Positions 27,560-36,291 of a stretch of DNA of 53,300 bases are shown piece after piece. The DNA is taken from positions 1 to 53,300 of the forward strand of contig NZ_JHEH01000023.1 in assembly GCF_000715505.1 (NCBI RefSeq). Reading direction: 5' to 3'. This DNA comes from Thioclava dalianensis (lineage in GTDB: Bacteria; Pseudomonadota; Alphaproteobacteria; Rhodobacterales; Rhodobacteraceae). Below the pieces are notes generated by a model. The model was not told the DNA's origin. It was given only the letters and a program-made list of their open reading frames with translations, and ran no database searches. The position numbers were made by a program, and so were the translations under genes. Each line of letters starts with the position of its first letter. Position 1 is the first letter of the stretch.

Positions 27560-27799
27560 CTATGTGTTGAGGTCTGTGCGCTTGGTGTGGCGCACGGGTA
27601 TTTGGCTCGGGGCATCGATCAGGAAGCGCATGTAGCCGTTGACGCGGTTCGCCTGAAACACGCTATCGCCCATGCGAAACCCCGCCTCCGGGGGCAGGCG
27701 GATGACGAGTTGATCACGCTCGACCGTGACGGTTGCGTCACCGATCTTCACCTCGTCTTCGATCTTTGCCTTGAGCACCAGCACTGTACGATTCTCCAT
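27560..27799 (-). CDS. Small protein between scaffold and coat genes
   Basis: 79 residues, unrecognised. Beta-prone N-terminal half (MENRTVLVLKAKIEDEVKIG) and a basic end. Its ATG shares one base with the scaffold stop (TGATG), so it is translationally coupled to the scaffold. It may help assembly, but nothing in the sequence proves that. Confidence 0.6.
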   Translation of the reverse strand: MENRTVLVLKAKIEDEVKIGDATVTVERDQLVIRLPPEAGFRMGDSVFQANRVNGYMRFLIDAPSQIPVRHTKRTDLNT

Positions 27800-28743
27800 C
27801 AGGTCTGCATCGAAGAAAAGCGGTCGCGTTCTTCGTCGGTCATCTTGGCCAGTTCAGCCTCGACGCGCTCGGGATCTTCCCCGCTATCGATCAGGCGCTG
27901 GAGCGCTGCGTACTCGCCCTCGCCAGCGCCTGTCATGTCCGATTGCGGCACACGCGAGAGGGTTTTCGGCGGTGTCGCCATATCCTTCTTGCGCTTCTTG
28001 TCTTCCGCAGTCTCGGGCTTTGGCCGTGGGGTTGGCTTCTTTCCACCGGCCTGCGCGGGCACCTTGATGCCCAACACATCAGATTGCGCATCAAGAAGCC
28101 GATGAGCCGCGGCTAACTGCTTCTCGAACGACAAGTTGGCATAGGTCGGCTGCGAGGTGACGAACCCGACCATGCGGTCATAGGCTTCGAGAACCTTCGC
28201 ATCCTCTTTCAGGCCGGGGTTGGCTTCGAAATACCCCTGTACCGCGTTGCCCCACTGCTGATCGATCTGCGCGGCCCGATCCTTGGCAATTGCCATCTGG
28301 CCCGTCACATCATCGCGCTCGCCGTCGATTTCTTCGAGGCGCTGATCAAGCTCCTCGTCGGTCAAGTCGCCGTCACGATAGGCTTGCATTGCCTCGCCGC
28401 GCTTCGATTTGATCTCTTCCAGCTGCTGCTCCAGCGCGCGGGTATCGATTGCCTCTGGCGGGGGGGCGTCCTTGGTTGTGTCTGCGTCGGCTCCGTCATC
28501 AGCGGCGTTGTCATCGCCCTGCTGGCCATCCTCTTCGTTCGGGGCAGCATCGCCTGCGTCCGCATCCGGGTCATCATCGCCGGTATCAGCATCAGCATCC
28601 GCATCGGCCAGATCATCGGCGTCTTGTGCGACATTTTCGCTCTCAATGTCGCCTTGATCGCCATCAGATGCACCGGCGCCTTCGTCTTCTTCCAGTGCTG
28701 CGCGTTCCTCGTCGGTGAGGAGGTCGTCAAATTCATTTCCCAT
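27799..28743 (-). CDS. Scaffolding protein
   Basis: 314 residues. The first ~105 residues are extremely acidic and low-complexity (Asp/Ala/Glu repeats). Residues ~105-165 form a probable coiled coil (QQLEEIKSKRGEAMQAY, QRLEEIDGERDD). Residues ~225-255 are a basic Lys/Pro linker (GGKKPTPRPKPETAEDKKRK). The C-terminus is an acidic helix. This build and the place between portal and coat are typical of internal scaffolds. AAGGAG lies 8 bases before ATG. Confidence 0.8.
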   Translation of the reverse strand: MGNEFDDLLTDEERAALEEDEGAGASDGDQGDIESENVAQDADDLADADADADTGDDDPDADAGDAAPNEEDGQQGDDNAADDGADADTTKDAPPPEAIDTRALEQQLEEIKSKRGEAMQAYRDGDLTDEELDQRLEEIDGERDDVTGQMAIAKDRAAQIDQQWGNAVQGYFEANPGLKEDAKVLEAYDRMVGFVTSQPTYANLSFEKQLAAAHRLLDAQSDVLGIKVPAQAGGKKPTPRPKPETAEDKKRKKDMATPPKTLSRVPQSDMTGAGEGEYAALQRLIDSGEDPERVEAELAKMTDEERDRFSSMQT

Positions 28744-28810
28744 TGGGCTTACTCCTTGCTGGGTATGTCGGGTGAGCGATGCAGCCGCGCGGGCTGATCG
28801 CTGGCTGGGT

Positions 28811-29389
28811 TCAGGTCTGCGTCGTCATGATCAAAAGCGTTCCGTCTTGGAACACGCTGTTGGTCACTTCCTCATTCACTTCGAGGGAGATCTCTTGTCC
28901 GGGCGAGCATCGGCGCAGACGGATTTTCACGCCGGTGGTGTCGGTATCGTCGCCCGCATCATATTTGCGGTCGCTTTGGCCTTTGTCGGCTCCTACCGCA
29001 CGGAAATCATTGAGACTGACTGATGCGATGTTCGTCTTGATGTCCGAGAATATGAAACCGGCATCTACTTGCATCTCGTCCTTCGACCATTGGTCGCTCG
29101 ACACATGGCCAGCGCATTCGCTCTGACCGGTGTAAGCTGCGAGATCCTCGCGCGAGAGATGCGGGCTCTGCGGCTCGCCCTCGCGCTCGGGGAACAGGTC
29201 GTGCTTGCTCATACCGAAGCGCTGCATCAGCGCGTGGAACAGATCGACCGGATCGGAATAGGCTTGTTCGTCAACCGGCTCGCAGCGAATGTCTTGAATC
29301 CCGCCGACGATGAAACCGCCATTGGAGGTTTCGCGGATGGTGATCGGGTGCGGCAGGATCTTGTCGCGTTCTTCGGTTTGATTGGTCAT
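28811..29389 (-). CDS. Hypothetical head-region protein
   Basis: 192 residues from ATG 29389, preceded by GAGGGA at 9 bases. An alternative ATG at 29440 forms a TGATG junction with the upstream stop but has a poor ribosome site. It would add 17 polar residues. Recognisable stretches: LPHPITIRETSNGGFIVGGI, DPVDLFHALMQRFGM, then an acidic middle and a beta-rich end. No family known to me. It lies between the portal and scaffold genes, so expression is late. A 67-base gap separates it from the scaffold. Confidence 0.6.
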   Translation of the reverse strand: MTNQTEERDKILPHPITIRETSNGGFIVGGIQDIRCEPVDEQAYSDPVDLFHALMQRFGMSKHDLFPEREGEPQSPHLSREDLAAYTGQSECAGHVSSDQWSKDEMQVDAGFIFSDIKTNIASVSLNDFRAVGADKGQSDRKYDAGDDTDTTGVKIRLRRCSPGQEISLEVNEEVTNSVFQDGTLLIMTTQT

Positions 29390-29439
29390 CTGATTGGTCC
29401 CTCGATTTGGTGATTGTTCGCGCGGGTCAGGGTTTGACA

Positions 29440-29622
29440 TCACGCGCGCCCCTTCTTCTTGAGCCGTTCCATCTGTCGACGGCGCTGGCGTGAGAGCGGC
29501 GGCTCGATATCCTTGGGCCGCTCATTGGTGATCCGGGTCTCGCTGGCGGTGGAGTGGCCAATGGAGCGCGCGCTGAGGGCTCGCGATGCCAAGGCCATCA
29601 TCATCCCTATGCCGATCTTCAT
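29440..29622 (-). CDS. Small basic protein with hydrophobic N-terminus
   Basis: 60 residues. Starts MKIGIGMMMALASRALSAR and ends in a strongly basic helix (SRQRRRQMERLKKKGRA). GGAGG lies 6 bases before ATG 29622, which overlaps the upstream stop as ATGA. The short hydrophobic start is too weak to call a membrane segment. The upstream extension of this frame is a shadow of the neighbouring gene. Function unknown. Confidence 0.5.
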   Translation of the reverse strand: MKIGIGMMMALASRALSARSIGHSTASETRITNERPKDIEPPLSRQRRRQMERLKKKGRA

Positions 29623-30053
29623 GAGCTGCCTCCGGTGATCGAGTGGTTGGGGGCAGGGCGGGCCCATTCCGGCAGCTTCACGGAGAAGCCGCCATCTTTC
29701 ACCGCCCGGTTGATGATCTCTAGCGAGACGGCGGGGTGCTTCCCTTTTGCCGGTTTCCACGTTCCGACCCTGATGTTGACGCTGCCTTTGATCCCATCAT
29801 TGATAGCGATCGCGCTCGGGTCATCTCTCTGCACCAGACGAATGCCCATCAGGTGCAGATGTTTGGGATCATCTGTGACGGTGAGGGCCAGTGCGTCCGT
29901 TTTGGGGTCGAGTTTGCGCCCGAAAAGTTCAGCCTGCGCGGCTTCGGTCAGGCCAATGCGGAAGAACGTCTTGTTGCGGGTTTCGCCTTGCGAGATCGAG
30001 ACGCCGGAGCTCACCGGCCCGGCCTCGAATTCCGTGATCTTCAAGAGGGCCAT
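29619..30053 (-). CDS. Hypothetical head-region protein
   Basis: 144 residues, beta-rich (MALLKITEFEAGPVSSGVSI, DALALTVTDDPKHLHLMGIR, GSVNIRVGTW). No family recognised. AGGAGGG lies 7 bases before ATG, and the gene starts one base after the upstream stop. Small proteins at this position in podophages are often non-virion accessory genes. No role can be assigned from sequence. Confidence 0.65.
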   Translation of the reverse strand: MALLKITEFEAGPVSSGVSISQGETRNKTFFRIGLTEAAQAELFGRKLDPKTDALALTVTDDPKHLHLMGIRLVQRDDPSAIAINDGIKGSVNIRVGTWKPAKGKHPAVSLEIINRAVKDGGFSVKLPEWARPAPNHSITGGSS

Positions 30054-30054
30054 G

Positions 30055-30609
30055 TCACACGCCCTCCTGCGAGAGCTCGTGCCGGATCAGCGCGGCGCAC
30101 TCGTCGTTCTCGCCGATGGTAAAGCTGACTGCGGCCACCACGACTGCGAAGATGCCCATCTCGTTCGGATCTGCTGCCATCAGGTCGCCAGCGTTATCGA
30201 GAAGCGTCTCCACGCTGTCTACGATGTTCCCAGCCTCATGCTCTGGCAGATCGTGCCAGTGTGGCTTGATCGGCCAGCCCTTGGTTGCGCAAAGCACGCG
30301 ATCAGCCTCATGCGCGATCTTCGAGATCAGGGTGCTTGTCAGAACGCTTGTGGGGCCATTCTCGAACCATTTCCGGCGATATCCTTCAAGCGCCCAGATC
30401 TTGCTGAAAGCATTATCCCGGGCGATCTTGTGACCGATCTCTTCGTTATAGTCCTCGGGGTTCAGGCAGGCGCTCTCACCGATCACGTTGAAGCCGTTGG
30501 CAAGCGTCAGGACGCAGATAGTCAGGGTCGAGCCAGGGTGATGCAGATAGTCCTCGTCTACGATCAGAGCCTCGATATCTTCCGGGGTGATCTTTTCAAT
30601 AAGTCTCAT
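30055..30609 (-). CDS. Gp49/gene-66 family phage protein (N4 Gp49 / Sf6 gene 66 type)
   Basis: 184 residues from ATG 30609 (GAGGA 7 bases upstream). The longer frame upstream is a shadow of the portal gene. Residues ~35-85 carry the family signature: LTICVLTLANGFNVIGESAC, NPEDYNEEIGHKIARDNA, KIWALEGYRR. These proteins are widespread in phages and their biochemical role is not established. The C-terminal ~90 residues are helical and contain a NEMGIFAVVVAAVSF stretch. In this genome it follows the portal gene. Confidence 0.75.
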   Translation of the reverse strand: MRLIEKITPEDIEALIVDEDYLHHPGSTLTICVLTLANGFNVIGESACLNPEDYNEEIGHKIARDNAFSKIWALEGYRRKWFENGPTSVLTSTLISKIAHEADRVLCATKGWPIKPHWHDLPEHEAGNIVDSVETLLDNAGDLMAADPNEMGIFAVVVAAVSFTIGENDECAALIRHELSQEGV

Positions 30610-30646
30610 AGGTCTTTCCTCGGTTGCAGCGGAAGTAAGAGGGCGC

Positions 30647-32971
30647 TTAGAGCGCGCCCTCGGGTGGCATGGATGGGTCAGCACCGGGCGGCGTGAGTTG
30701 CGGTTGGGGCTGCTGTTGCATCGGCGGCTGGGGCTGTGCAGCCGGATCGCCGGGCGGCATGGGAGCGGGTTGTGGCTGCGTCCCGCCCGGTTGGAATCCG
30801 GCCTCAGCCAGCACGGTATCGGCCACACCGGCAAGCTGGCGCCCGGTGAGGATCGCAGCGGCGGCTTCGAGCGCGCGCACCTGTGTATCCACATTCGCGC
30901 CAGCCGTTTTGGCGAGGATCTCGCTGACCTGTGCAGAGAGACGCTCGGTTTCGGCCTGTGCCTTGGCGGCGCGGGCCTTCTTCTCGGCGGCGTCGGCCTC
31001 TTTCCCGGCAATCTCGGCCTCTGCCGCGCGCTTCTGCATGGCGTTTTGCTCGGCCTGCGCCGCCTGCCGTTTCTGCTCCTGCGGGTCCGGGTTGTTCGGA
31101 TCGGCATCTGGGTCAGACTGGCCCGAGATCTGCCGGATCCGCTTCACAAGCTCGTCGCGCTGCGGCACGTCCATGGTTTCCACCACAAGGTCGAGTGTCG
31201 CGAGCACGATCTGCGGGGAAGCCGCCGCGAGGTTTGACATCAGGGCAAGCAGTTCGCCCACCTGTGCCTGCTTGATCGTGCTGTTGAAGTCCTCTTCGCT
31301 GATGATGTAGTCGGCCTTGGTCCTCACCATGTCGTTCTCGGGGAGGCCGTCATTGATATCCACGAACTCTGGATTGCCGCGCATGTTGGTGATGCGGAAC
31401 TGCTTGCGTGAGCTCATGAATTGCTCGATCAGCGAGAGCTTTTTGGAGCCGTGGAGCTGCTTGGCCAGCCGGTAGTTGTCGAAGATCGTCGCGGTTGCGA
31501 GCGATCCCTGATCCTGCCGGGCGACGATGGCCTTGCCGCTGGTCGCGTTGGTGGTGCGCCCCATGCTTTCGTCGGTGACGCCGCTGATCTGCTGGATCAT
31601 CATGATCGAGCGCGACATGAAATCGAGGTGCGCCTGTTCCATGCCCCGATCTGCGTTCAGTTCGAGGTGCTTTCCCGGGTTCTTGACGATGATCGCATCC
31701 GGGCGGGCGACTTCTTCCTCAAAATCGTCCAGATCATCGACCGCGCCCTTGTCCATGATGACCTTGCTGCTGTTGAGGATGTGCAGGGCCTTGGACGCGC
31801 GCTTGTTGATGTCTGATTGGGGGTCGCGCATGCCGCGCACCACGCCATACGGCAGCCCGTTGCGGCCCCGGCGGTAGCACCAGATCGGCGTGAACGGGAA
31901 ACCATTGTGGCGATATGGCGATTTGGCGAGATAGAGCATGCCATCTTCGCACATGATGGCGACGTGCATCCGCATCCGCACCTTGGACACGATAGACGAG
32001 TGGCCGTGCATCAGGTCGGACATGTGGCCGTCTGAGTTGGGATCAAAAACCTCGCCCGCGAATTGCCCGCCTGCGATGTATTTCTCTTCGGTCGGCACAC
32101 GGAACCACACCTCAATCAGGCGGATCCGCTGCCGGTAGCTGCTCTCGATGTCAGCGGCGCCGAGCGCGGTATTGGCATATTCCTCCTCTGCGGTGTCCAT
32201 GGCCGTATCGCCTGCGGAATCGAGCCCGGGAGACAGTTCCAGCGTGTTCGATGCGCCGCGCTCGATGACCGACTTGCGGTTCGGGAAGAGCGAGTGTGCG
32301 ATATCGGTATCTGTCCAGCGCGTTCGGAAGATGTAGCGGCCATCGGACACATCGAGCTCGGTTGCGAGGCTGTCAGGGATCACATTGCGCCACGTCTCGT
32401 AGCGCTCATAGATCGGCTCGCCCTCGCTCTCGTCCTGCACCCCGCATTCCATCCAGCCGATGCCAACCTTTGCGCAATCACCGAACGCCCGGGACCATGA
32501 GAACGGCTCGTTGTTCACGTCGCTGAGGTACTTCATCAGCTGCGTTTTGCGCTCAGCGCTCTTGAGCCCGTCCTTGCGGCGCGGCAGCACCTTGTAATCG
32601 GTGCGCGAGCGCTTCTCGGTGCCAAGCAGCCAGTTGATCGTTGTGGCGATGACGTTGAAGGTCATGGCAGGCTGGTTGCGAGCGTGTAGAAGCGCCTTGT
32701 CATCCTCCGTCCACTGCTCGTTGTCGTAAAATTCCTCGTCGGTCTCCTGCTCGATGCGATTGTCCGACTGCCGGGCCAGCTCGCGCCGGTAGTGGCCCAT
32801 GAGGTTGACGAACAATGAGCGGGCGCGCGGCCCGTCCAGTTGGGTCTCTACCGGCTTTCGCTGCACACGGGTGTCGATGGGCGTTGCGGCCCGGTCAAAC
32901 GCATCTGTGCGCGTGACGCGGCCTGAAACGACCTGACCGGCATATGCCGGATCGTCGTCATTCTGAAACAT
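30647..32971 (-). CDS. Portal protein (P22-like)
   Basis: 774 residues. Residues ~45-110 and on match the P22-type portal core: NRIEQETDEEFYDNEQW, FNVIATTINWLLGTEKR, DYKVLPRR, SRAFGDCAKVGIGWMECG, followed by a large wing region. Residues ~600-700 are an Ala/Glu/Lys-rich helix resembling the portal barrel coiled coil. The end (~715-774) is a Pro/Gln/Met-rich tail (PQPQPPMQQQPQPQ). AGGAGA lies 7 bases before ATG. It overlaps the upstream 147-residue gene by 14 bases. It forms the dodecameric DNA gate and docks the terminase. Confidence 0.85.
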   Translation of the reverse strand: MFQNDDDPAYAGQVVSGRVTRTDAFDRAATPIDTRVQRKPVETQLDGPRARSLFVNLMGHYRRELARQSDNRIEQETDEEFYDNEQWTEDDKALLHARNQPAMTFNVIATTINWLLGTEKRSRTDYKVLPRRKDGLKSAERKTQLMKYLSDVNNEPFSWSRAFGDCAKVGIGWMECGVQDESEGEPIYERYETWRNVIPDSLATELDVSDGRYIFRTRWTDTDIAHSLFPNRKSVIERGASNTLELSPGLDSAGDTAMDTAEEEYANTALGAADIESSYRQRIRLIEVWFRVPTEEKYIAGGQFAGEVFDPNSDGHMSDLMHGHSSIVSKVRMRMHVAIMCEDGMLYLAKSPYRHNGFPFTPIWCYRRGRNGLPYGVVRGMRDPQSDINKRASKALHILNSSKVIMDKGAVDDLDDFEEEVARPDAIIVKNPGKHLELNADRGMEQAHLDFMSRSIMMIQQISGVTDESMGRTTNATSGKAIVARQDQGSLATATIFDNYRLAKQLHGSKKLSLIEQFMSSRKQFRITNMRGNPEFVDINDGLPENDMVRTKADYIISEEDFNSTIKQAQVGELLALMSNLAAASPQIVLATLDLVVETMDVPQRDELVKRIRQISGQSDPDADPNNPDPQEQKRQAAQAEQNAMQKRAAEAEIAGKEADAAEKKARAAKAQAETERLSAQVSEILAKTAGANVDTQVRALEAAAAILTGRQLAGVADTVLAEAGFQPGGTQPQPAPMPPGDPAAQPQPPMQQQPQPQLTPPGADPSMPPEGAL

Positions 32972-33401
32972 CGGTGATCTCCTGCTCTTTGGTCTTGCCG
33001 GTGTCGAGATCGGTCACGATCACATCGGCAACGGTCTCTCGCGCCGCTACGAGAGAAAGGGGCGGCATTTGCAGCAGATCGGAAATGTGGTCGCGCACGG
33101 CGGCCGCGATGGCCATGACAGTGCGCGGGTCCAGAGTGTTGAAGCCGAGCGCATCGGCAAATTGCAGCGACATCTTGGCCGCTTCAGCGGGATCGCCAAC
33201 TTCCTCGGTCCACTTCCACACGCTATCGAGCGGGACGATGCAGGGCGTGACATCCTCGTGGCTGGGTCTCATGCGCGTGGGCACCAGAACGAGGCATGGC
33301 CTGCCGGTGGTGAGGATCCACGTCAGGATGATTTCGAGCGAGCCACGGCGATACGCGGCATGGCGAAGATTGAGGTCTAGGATCGGTTCGATCAGGCTCA
33401 T
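32958..33401 (-). CDS. Hypothetical protein between terminase and portal
   Basis: 147 residues, no family recognised. Starts MSLIEPILDLNLRHAAYRRG, contains a helical middle (PAEAAKMSLQFADALGFNTL) and ends with acidic residues. The gene begins 3 bases after the terminase stop and overlaps the portal start by 14 bases, so it belongs to the packaging operon. It could be a packaging or portal accessory factor, which is inference from position alone. Confidence 0.6.
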   Translation of the reverse strand: MSLIEPILDLNLRHAAYRRGSLEIILTWILTTGRPCLVLVPTRMRPSHEDVTPCIVPLDSVWKWTEEVGDPAEAAKMSLQFADALGFNTLDPRTVMAIAAAVRDHISDLLQMPPLSLVAARETVADVIVTDLDTGKTKEQEITDVSE

Positions 33402-33404
33402 GGG

Positions 33405-35030
33405 TTACATGCCCCCCCTAGGGCGCTTTCGATTGCTTGGGCGTGATGGGAAGGTGTGGAGCTTGGGATCAAAGCCCTGTGCCCACTGACGCAGAGCGTC
33501 GGCAGCTTCGGAGTGGCCATCGAGCTTTTCCGGCTCGTGCGACCAACGGCCCAACCGGGCGTTCCATTTCTTGTGGTAGAGGGCGACGTGTCGTAGGCCT
33601 TCTTCGCAGCCATCTTCGTCAAACCATGCCTCGGGAAACTTCGCCCGGGTCATGTCGATGCCTTGCTGGAGCGTCTGAACGCGCGGAACGATGGTAAAAT
33701 TCCAATCCGGCGCGAGCTCTTGCAGGATCTCCATGGGAGAGGCTACACGGTTCTCCATCTGCCGCTGGTGCATCGCGTCGTGGGGCAGGTAATGGACGCC
33801 GAACAGCCAGCCGGTCGCGCGGAGCTCGTTCACATAATGCTCGTAGCCTTGCGCCCAATCCTCGAAGTAGCGGATGAAGCGGTGACGCACGCCGACATGC
33901 TGCATTGCCCAGATGCCGGTGCCGTCGCCCGCGCCGATGTCCCAGAACGTGTGGACATGGACGTGTTTGACATGGGGGATGATGGTGATCCGCCCCTCAG
34001 CCCGCGCGTTGGCCAGCTGCGGCGCGTAGAAGGTGCCCTCGGTCGATCTCTTCCAGCATTCCTCGGGTGTCGAGGGATACTCCTGCCACATCTTCTGAGC
34101 GTCACCGCTCATTTCTGAGTTGAGCTTGGATACCCACCATGCGCGCTGTGGCAGGGAGAGCGTCACGCCCATCTCCACCTCGACGCCATCGAAGTATTCG
34201 TGCTGCTCGGGCGAGATCTTCACGCTTGCCGGGTCAGCGACATATCCCGGCTCGATGTACCAAGGATAGAAGTGGAACCTCCACTCCATCAGCGTGAGTG
34301 GTGTCAGCTGGTCCTTGCCGCGCTCTTCGGCCTTGGTGGCGATGTCGTAGAACTCGCCTTCTTCGCCCTCTGCGGTGCTTTCGATCACGGCGATGCCGGT
34401 CTTTGGCACGGCGGGCAGGGAGCCTGTGACGATCTCGCGCGCCTTCTCCGGGTGCTTGGCCGCGATCTTGCCCATCTCGGAGATGTGCAGCCGGTGAATC
34501 GTACCGGATCGCATCGACACGGCCACACGCACGCTACTGTTGTTGTGTGCGAACAAAAGCTCTGACGCGCTGTCGCGCTTGAGCGGGAAGAGCCGTTTCA
34601 GTTCCGGTGGCAGGTTGTTGTAGGCGAATTTCACCTTGTCGCGGAAGATCACCTCTGCGTCTTCGCGCGAGTGGGCGATGATGCCGCAGCGCTGGTCGGC
34701 GCAGAACATGGCGTGATCAAGCCAAAGTATCGCGGCCAGTGTCGTCATCCCCAGCTGGCGGGCTTTGAGGATGATTGAGCGGTAGTGCAGATCAAGCATC
34801 TGCCTGCGTTGGGCGGCGTTTGGCTTGAACGGGACAACGGAACCTTCTTGGTTCTCGTCGTCTTTGGTCATGATCTTGTAGAGGAACCCGGAGAATAGGC
34901 GCCAGCGCATATCCTTGCAGGCGTCCAGTAGCTCGCGCGGCGTCTCAGGCTTGAAGCTGAGAGGCACGCGCGCTGGGACAATGCGCCCTCCGTCCTCGTG
35001 GACGGCATATGTCGGCGCAATCGCGTTCAC
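33405..35030 (-). CDS. terL: Terminase large subunit
   Basis: 541 residues with a GTG start. ATPase signatures: KARQLGMTT (89-97, deviant Walker A of phage terminases), LHISEMGKIA (181-190, Walker B with acidic pair partner Glu185) and VIESTAEG (215-222, coupling motif). The nuclease half begins around FWDIGAGDGTGIW (~residue 355-368). The length is normal for headful-type large terminases. The GTG overlaps the small-terminase stop as GTGA, which explains the lack of a strong ribosome site and implies coupled translation. It cuts and pumps DNA into the prohead through the portal. Confidence 0.88.
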   Translation of the reverse strand: MNAIAPTYAVHEDGGRIVPARVPLSFKPETPRELLDACKDMRWRLFSGFLYKIMTKDDENQEGSVVPFKPNAAQRRQMLDLHYRSIILKARQLGMTTLAAILWLDHAMFCADQRCGIIAHSREDAEVIFRDKVKFAYNNLPPELKRLFPLKRDSASELLFAHNNSSVRVAVSMRSGTIHRLHISEMGKIAAKHPEKAREIVTGSLPAVPKTGIAVIESTAEGEEGEFYDIATKAEERGKDQLTPLTLMEWRFHFYPWYIEPGYVADPASVKISPEQHEYFDGVEVEMGVTLSLPQRAWWVSKLNSEMSGDAQKMWQEYPSTPEECWKRSTEGTFYAPQLANARAEGRITIIPHVKHVHVHTFWDIGAGDGTGIWAMQHVGVRHRFIRYFEDWAQGYEHYVNELRATGWLFGVHYLPHDAMHQRQMENRVASPMEILQELAPDWNFTIVPRVQTLQQGIDMTRAKFPEAWFDEDGCEEGLRHVALYHKKWNARLGRWSHEPEKLDGHSEAADALRQWAQGFDPKLHTFPSRPSNRKRPRGGM

Positions 35031-35872
35031 TCGTCGTCATCCAGCGAGAGAGCGCCGGGCGCGATGGTGGTGGTCGCGAGGTTCAGCGCCCGGGCAGCCT
35101 CAAGCAGCTCTGCACTCGCGTCGAGCTCCACCTTGCCGTTGAGCATGCCGAGATGACGCGCGACCATTTCGAGCGCCTTGCCGCGATCAGAGATCTTTAC
35201 CTCGATCCCCTGCTTGGTCTCCTTCATCCCCTCATAGACCATGCGCGCCTCGGGCGAGATGGTTCGGGTGTCGACCACATGGACATAGGAGATCCCGTCA
35301 CCGCCACATTCCGGGCAGTCTGGGTTCGGCGCCACCTTGAGCCGGTAGCCATAGCCCCCTAAGTCGTTCGGCAGCTTGGGGTGGATATACTCGCGGCTCT
35401 GGATCAGCGCGTGTTCCGGCTGATCGGGCGTCATTCCCTTGAGGAACGGCAGAGCGGCCTTGTCATAGGCTTCGTTGAACTCGCGGCGCGTCTTCCACTG
35501 ATAATCGTGGTCTGCCCCGTGACAGTAGCGGCAGGCTCCGTGGCGGTTCTGAACCAGTTCGTTGACATCGAGCGTGGCCTGCGTCCACCAGCGGCGCAGC
35601 ACATCATCCTGCTCGATCTCCAGCCGTGCAGCACGTTCGGCCATCAGGCGGGCGATTTCTTCCTGCACGTCAGCATAAGTCAGCAGGCGCGCGCCGGTTT
35701 GCCTTGCACCCTTTTCCGAATACCCGGCGCGGATGGCTGCTTGGGCGGCGTTGAGGTCGATGACGTATTGAGCGGCAAAGGCCATACGACGCTTGTGCGC
35801 ATCCGCATCGAGCTTCTTGCGCGTCGTTTTCGCCCGGGCAGGCGTGGTCTTTTTTTTCTTTTGGGGAGCCAT
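35027..35872 (-). CDS. terS: Terminase small subunit with zinc-ribbon-like insertion
   Basis: 281 residues. The N-terminus is a Lys-rich tail coded partly by a run of eight A residues. Residues ~45-85 hold the Terminase_2-type DNA-binding helices (LNAAQAAIRAGYSEKGARQT). Residues ~110-190 contain CRYCHGADHDY and CPECGGDG, two CxxC pairs that could bind one zinc. The end is helical. ATG 35872 has AGGA 7 bases upstream. An in-frame ATG at 35941 lies in a dyad and has no ribosome site. It recognises the packaging site and recruits TerL. The zinc module is larger than in simple TerS proteins. Confidence 0.8.
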   Translation of the reverse strand: MAPQKKKKTTPARAKTTRKKLDADAHKRRMAFAAQYVIDLNAAQAAIRAGYSEKGARQTGARLLTYADVQEEIARLMAERAARLEIEQDDVLRRWWTQATLDVNELVQNRHGACRYCHGADHDYQWKTRREFNEAYDKAALPFLKGMTPDQPEHALIQSREYIHPKLPNDLGGYGYRLKVAPNPDCPECGGDGISYVHVVDTRTISPEARMVYEGMKETKQGIEVKISDRGKALEMVARHLGMLNGKVELDASAELLEAARALNLATTTIAPGALSLDDDE

Positions 35873-36020
35873 GGCTACATCCTGCGTCCACTCGTGGCGG
35901 ATATTGTGCAGCAGAATAGCCAATTCCGCAACATGATGCATTGCGGGTCAGGGATGGTGTGTTAGGATGCAGTCACCGGCAGGGGTCATGCCCTACCTGT
36001 TGCTACTGTCACAAACTAAA
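35873..36020 (-). promoter_or_regulatory. Early/late junction: probable late promoter and leader
   Basis: 148-base non-coding region before terS. It holds a perfect dyad CCGCAA-N9-TTGCGG (35926-35946), a smaller stem AGGG-N6-CCCT near 35980-35993, and on the minus strand TTGGCTATTCTGCTGCA (35923-35907), which has the GG-N10-GC spacing of a sigma-54 box. A sigma-70 box of good quality is not visible. Because a terminator closes the early operon just upstream, late transcription must start or be antiterminated here. Which of the two is unknown. Confidence 0.4.
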
Positions 36021-36047
36021 GGGGCCGAGAAATCGGCCCCCTTTTTT
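36021..36047 (+). terminator. Strong rho-independent terminator with GAAA loop
   Basis: GGGGCCGA-GAAA-TCGGCCCC, a perfect 8-base-pair stem with a GNRA loop, then C and six T on the plus strand. On the minus strand it directly follows the stop of the 70-residue gene and is followed by TTTAGTTT, so it can end leftward early transcripts too. No plus-strand gene precedes it nearby. Confidence 0.8.
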
Positions 36048-36258
36048 ATGTTCTATTGGTAACGCCAGAGGACCACCCGAACCGAACATCGGGCCTCCCC
36101 GTGGCTCCGCACATCTGGCAGCGCATGAGCGCGAGAATATCGGGCCTGATCGTCCACCCGGGATACTCAAGCCATTCGGGCGGAAGATCTGCGAGCATGA
36201 CCAGTCGCTCGTGGCCGCAGCGCGTGCATTTAAGACTGGAATAGTGGCCGCGCTTCAT
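36046..36258 (-). CDS. Small zinc-ribbon-like protein
   Basis: 70 residues with two CxxC pairs, KCTRCGH (10-14 region) and RCQMCGATG (~46-54), spaced as in a zinc ribbon. No family assigned. It is the last gene of the early leftward operon, and its stop codon lies in the A/T run beside the terminator. Perhaps a small nucleic-acid-binding or regulatory protein. Confidence 0.6.
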   Translation of the reverse strand: MKRGHYSSLKCTRCGHERLVMLADLPPEWLEYPGWTIRPDILALMRCQMCGATGRPDVRFGWSSGVTNRT

Positions 36259-36291
36259 TCTGCCTGCCTGCGTGCGAAGGTGTGTGGGCTG

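Noticed and set aside
30610-31107. 166-residue N-terminal extension of the Gp49/66-family protein
   Set aside because: Arg/Pro-rich shadow of the portal gene. The family start matches ATG 30609.
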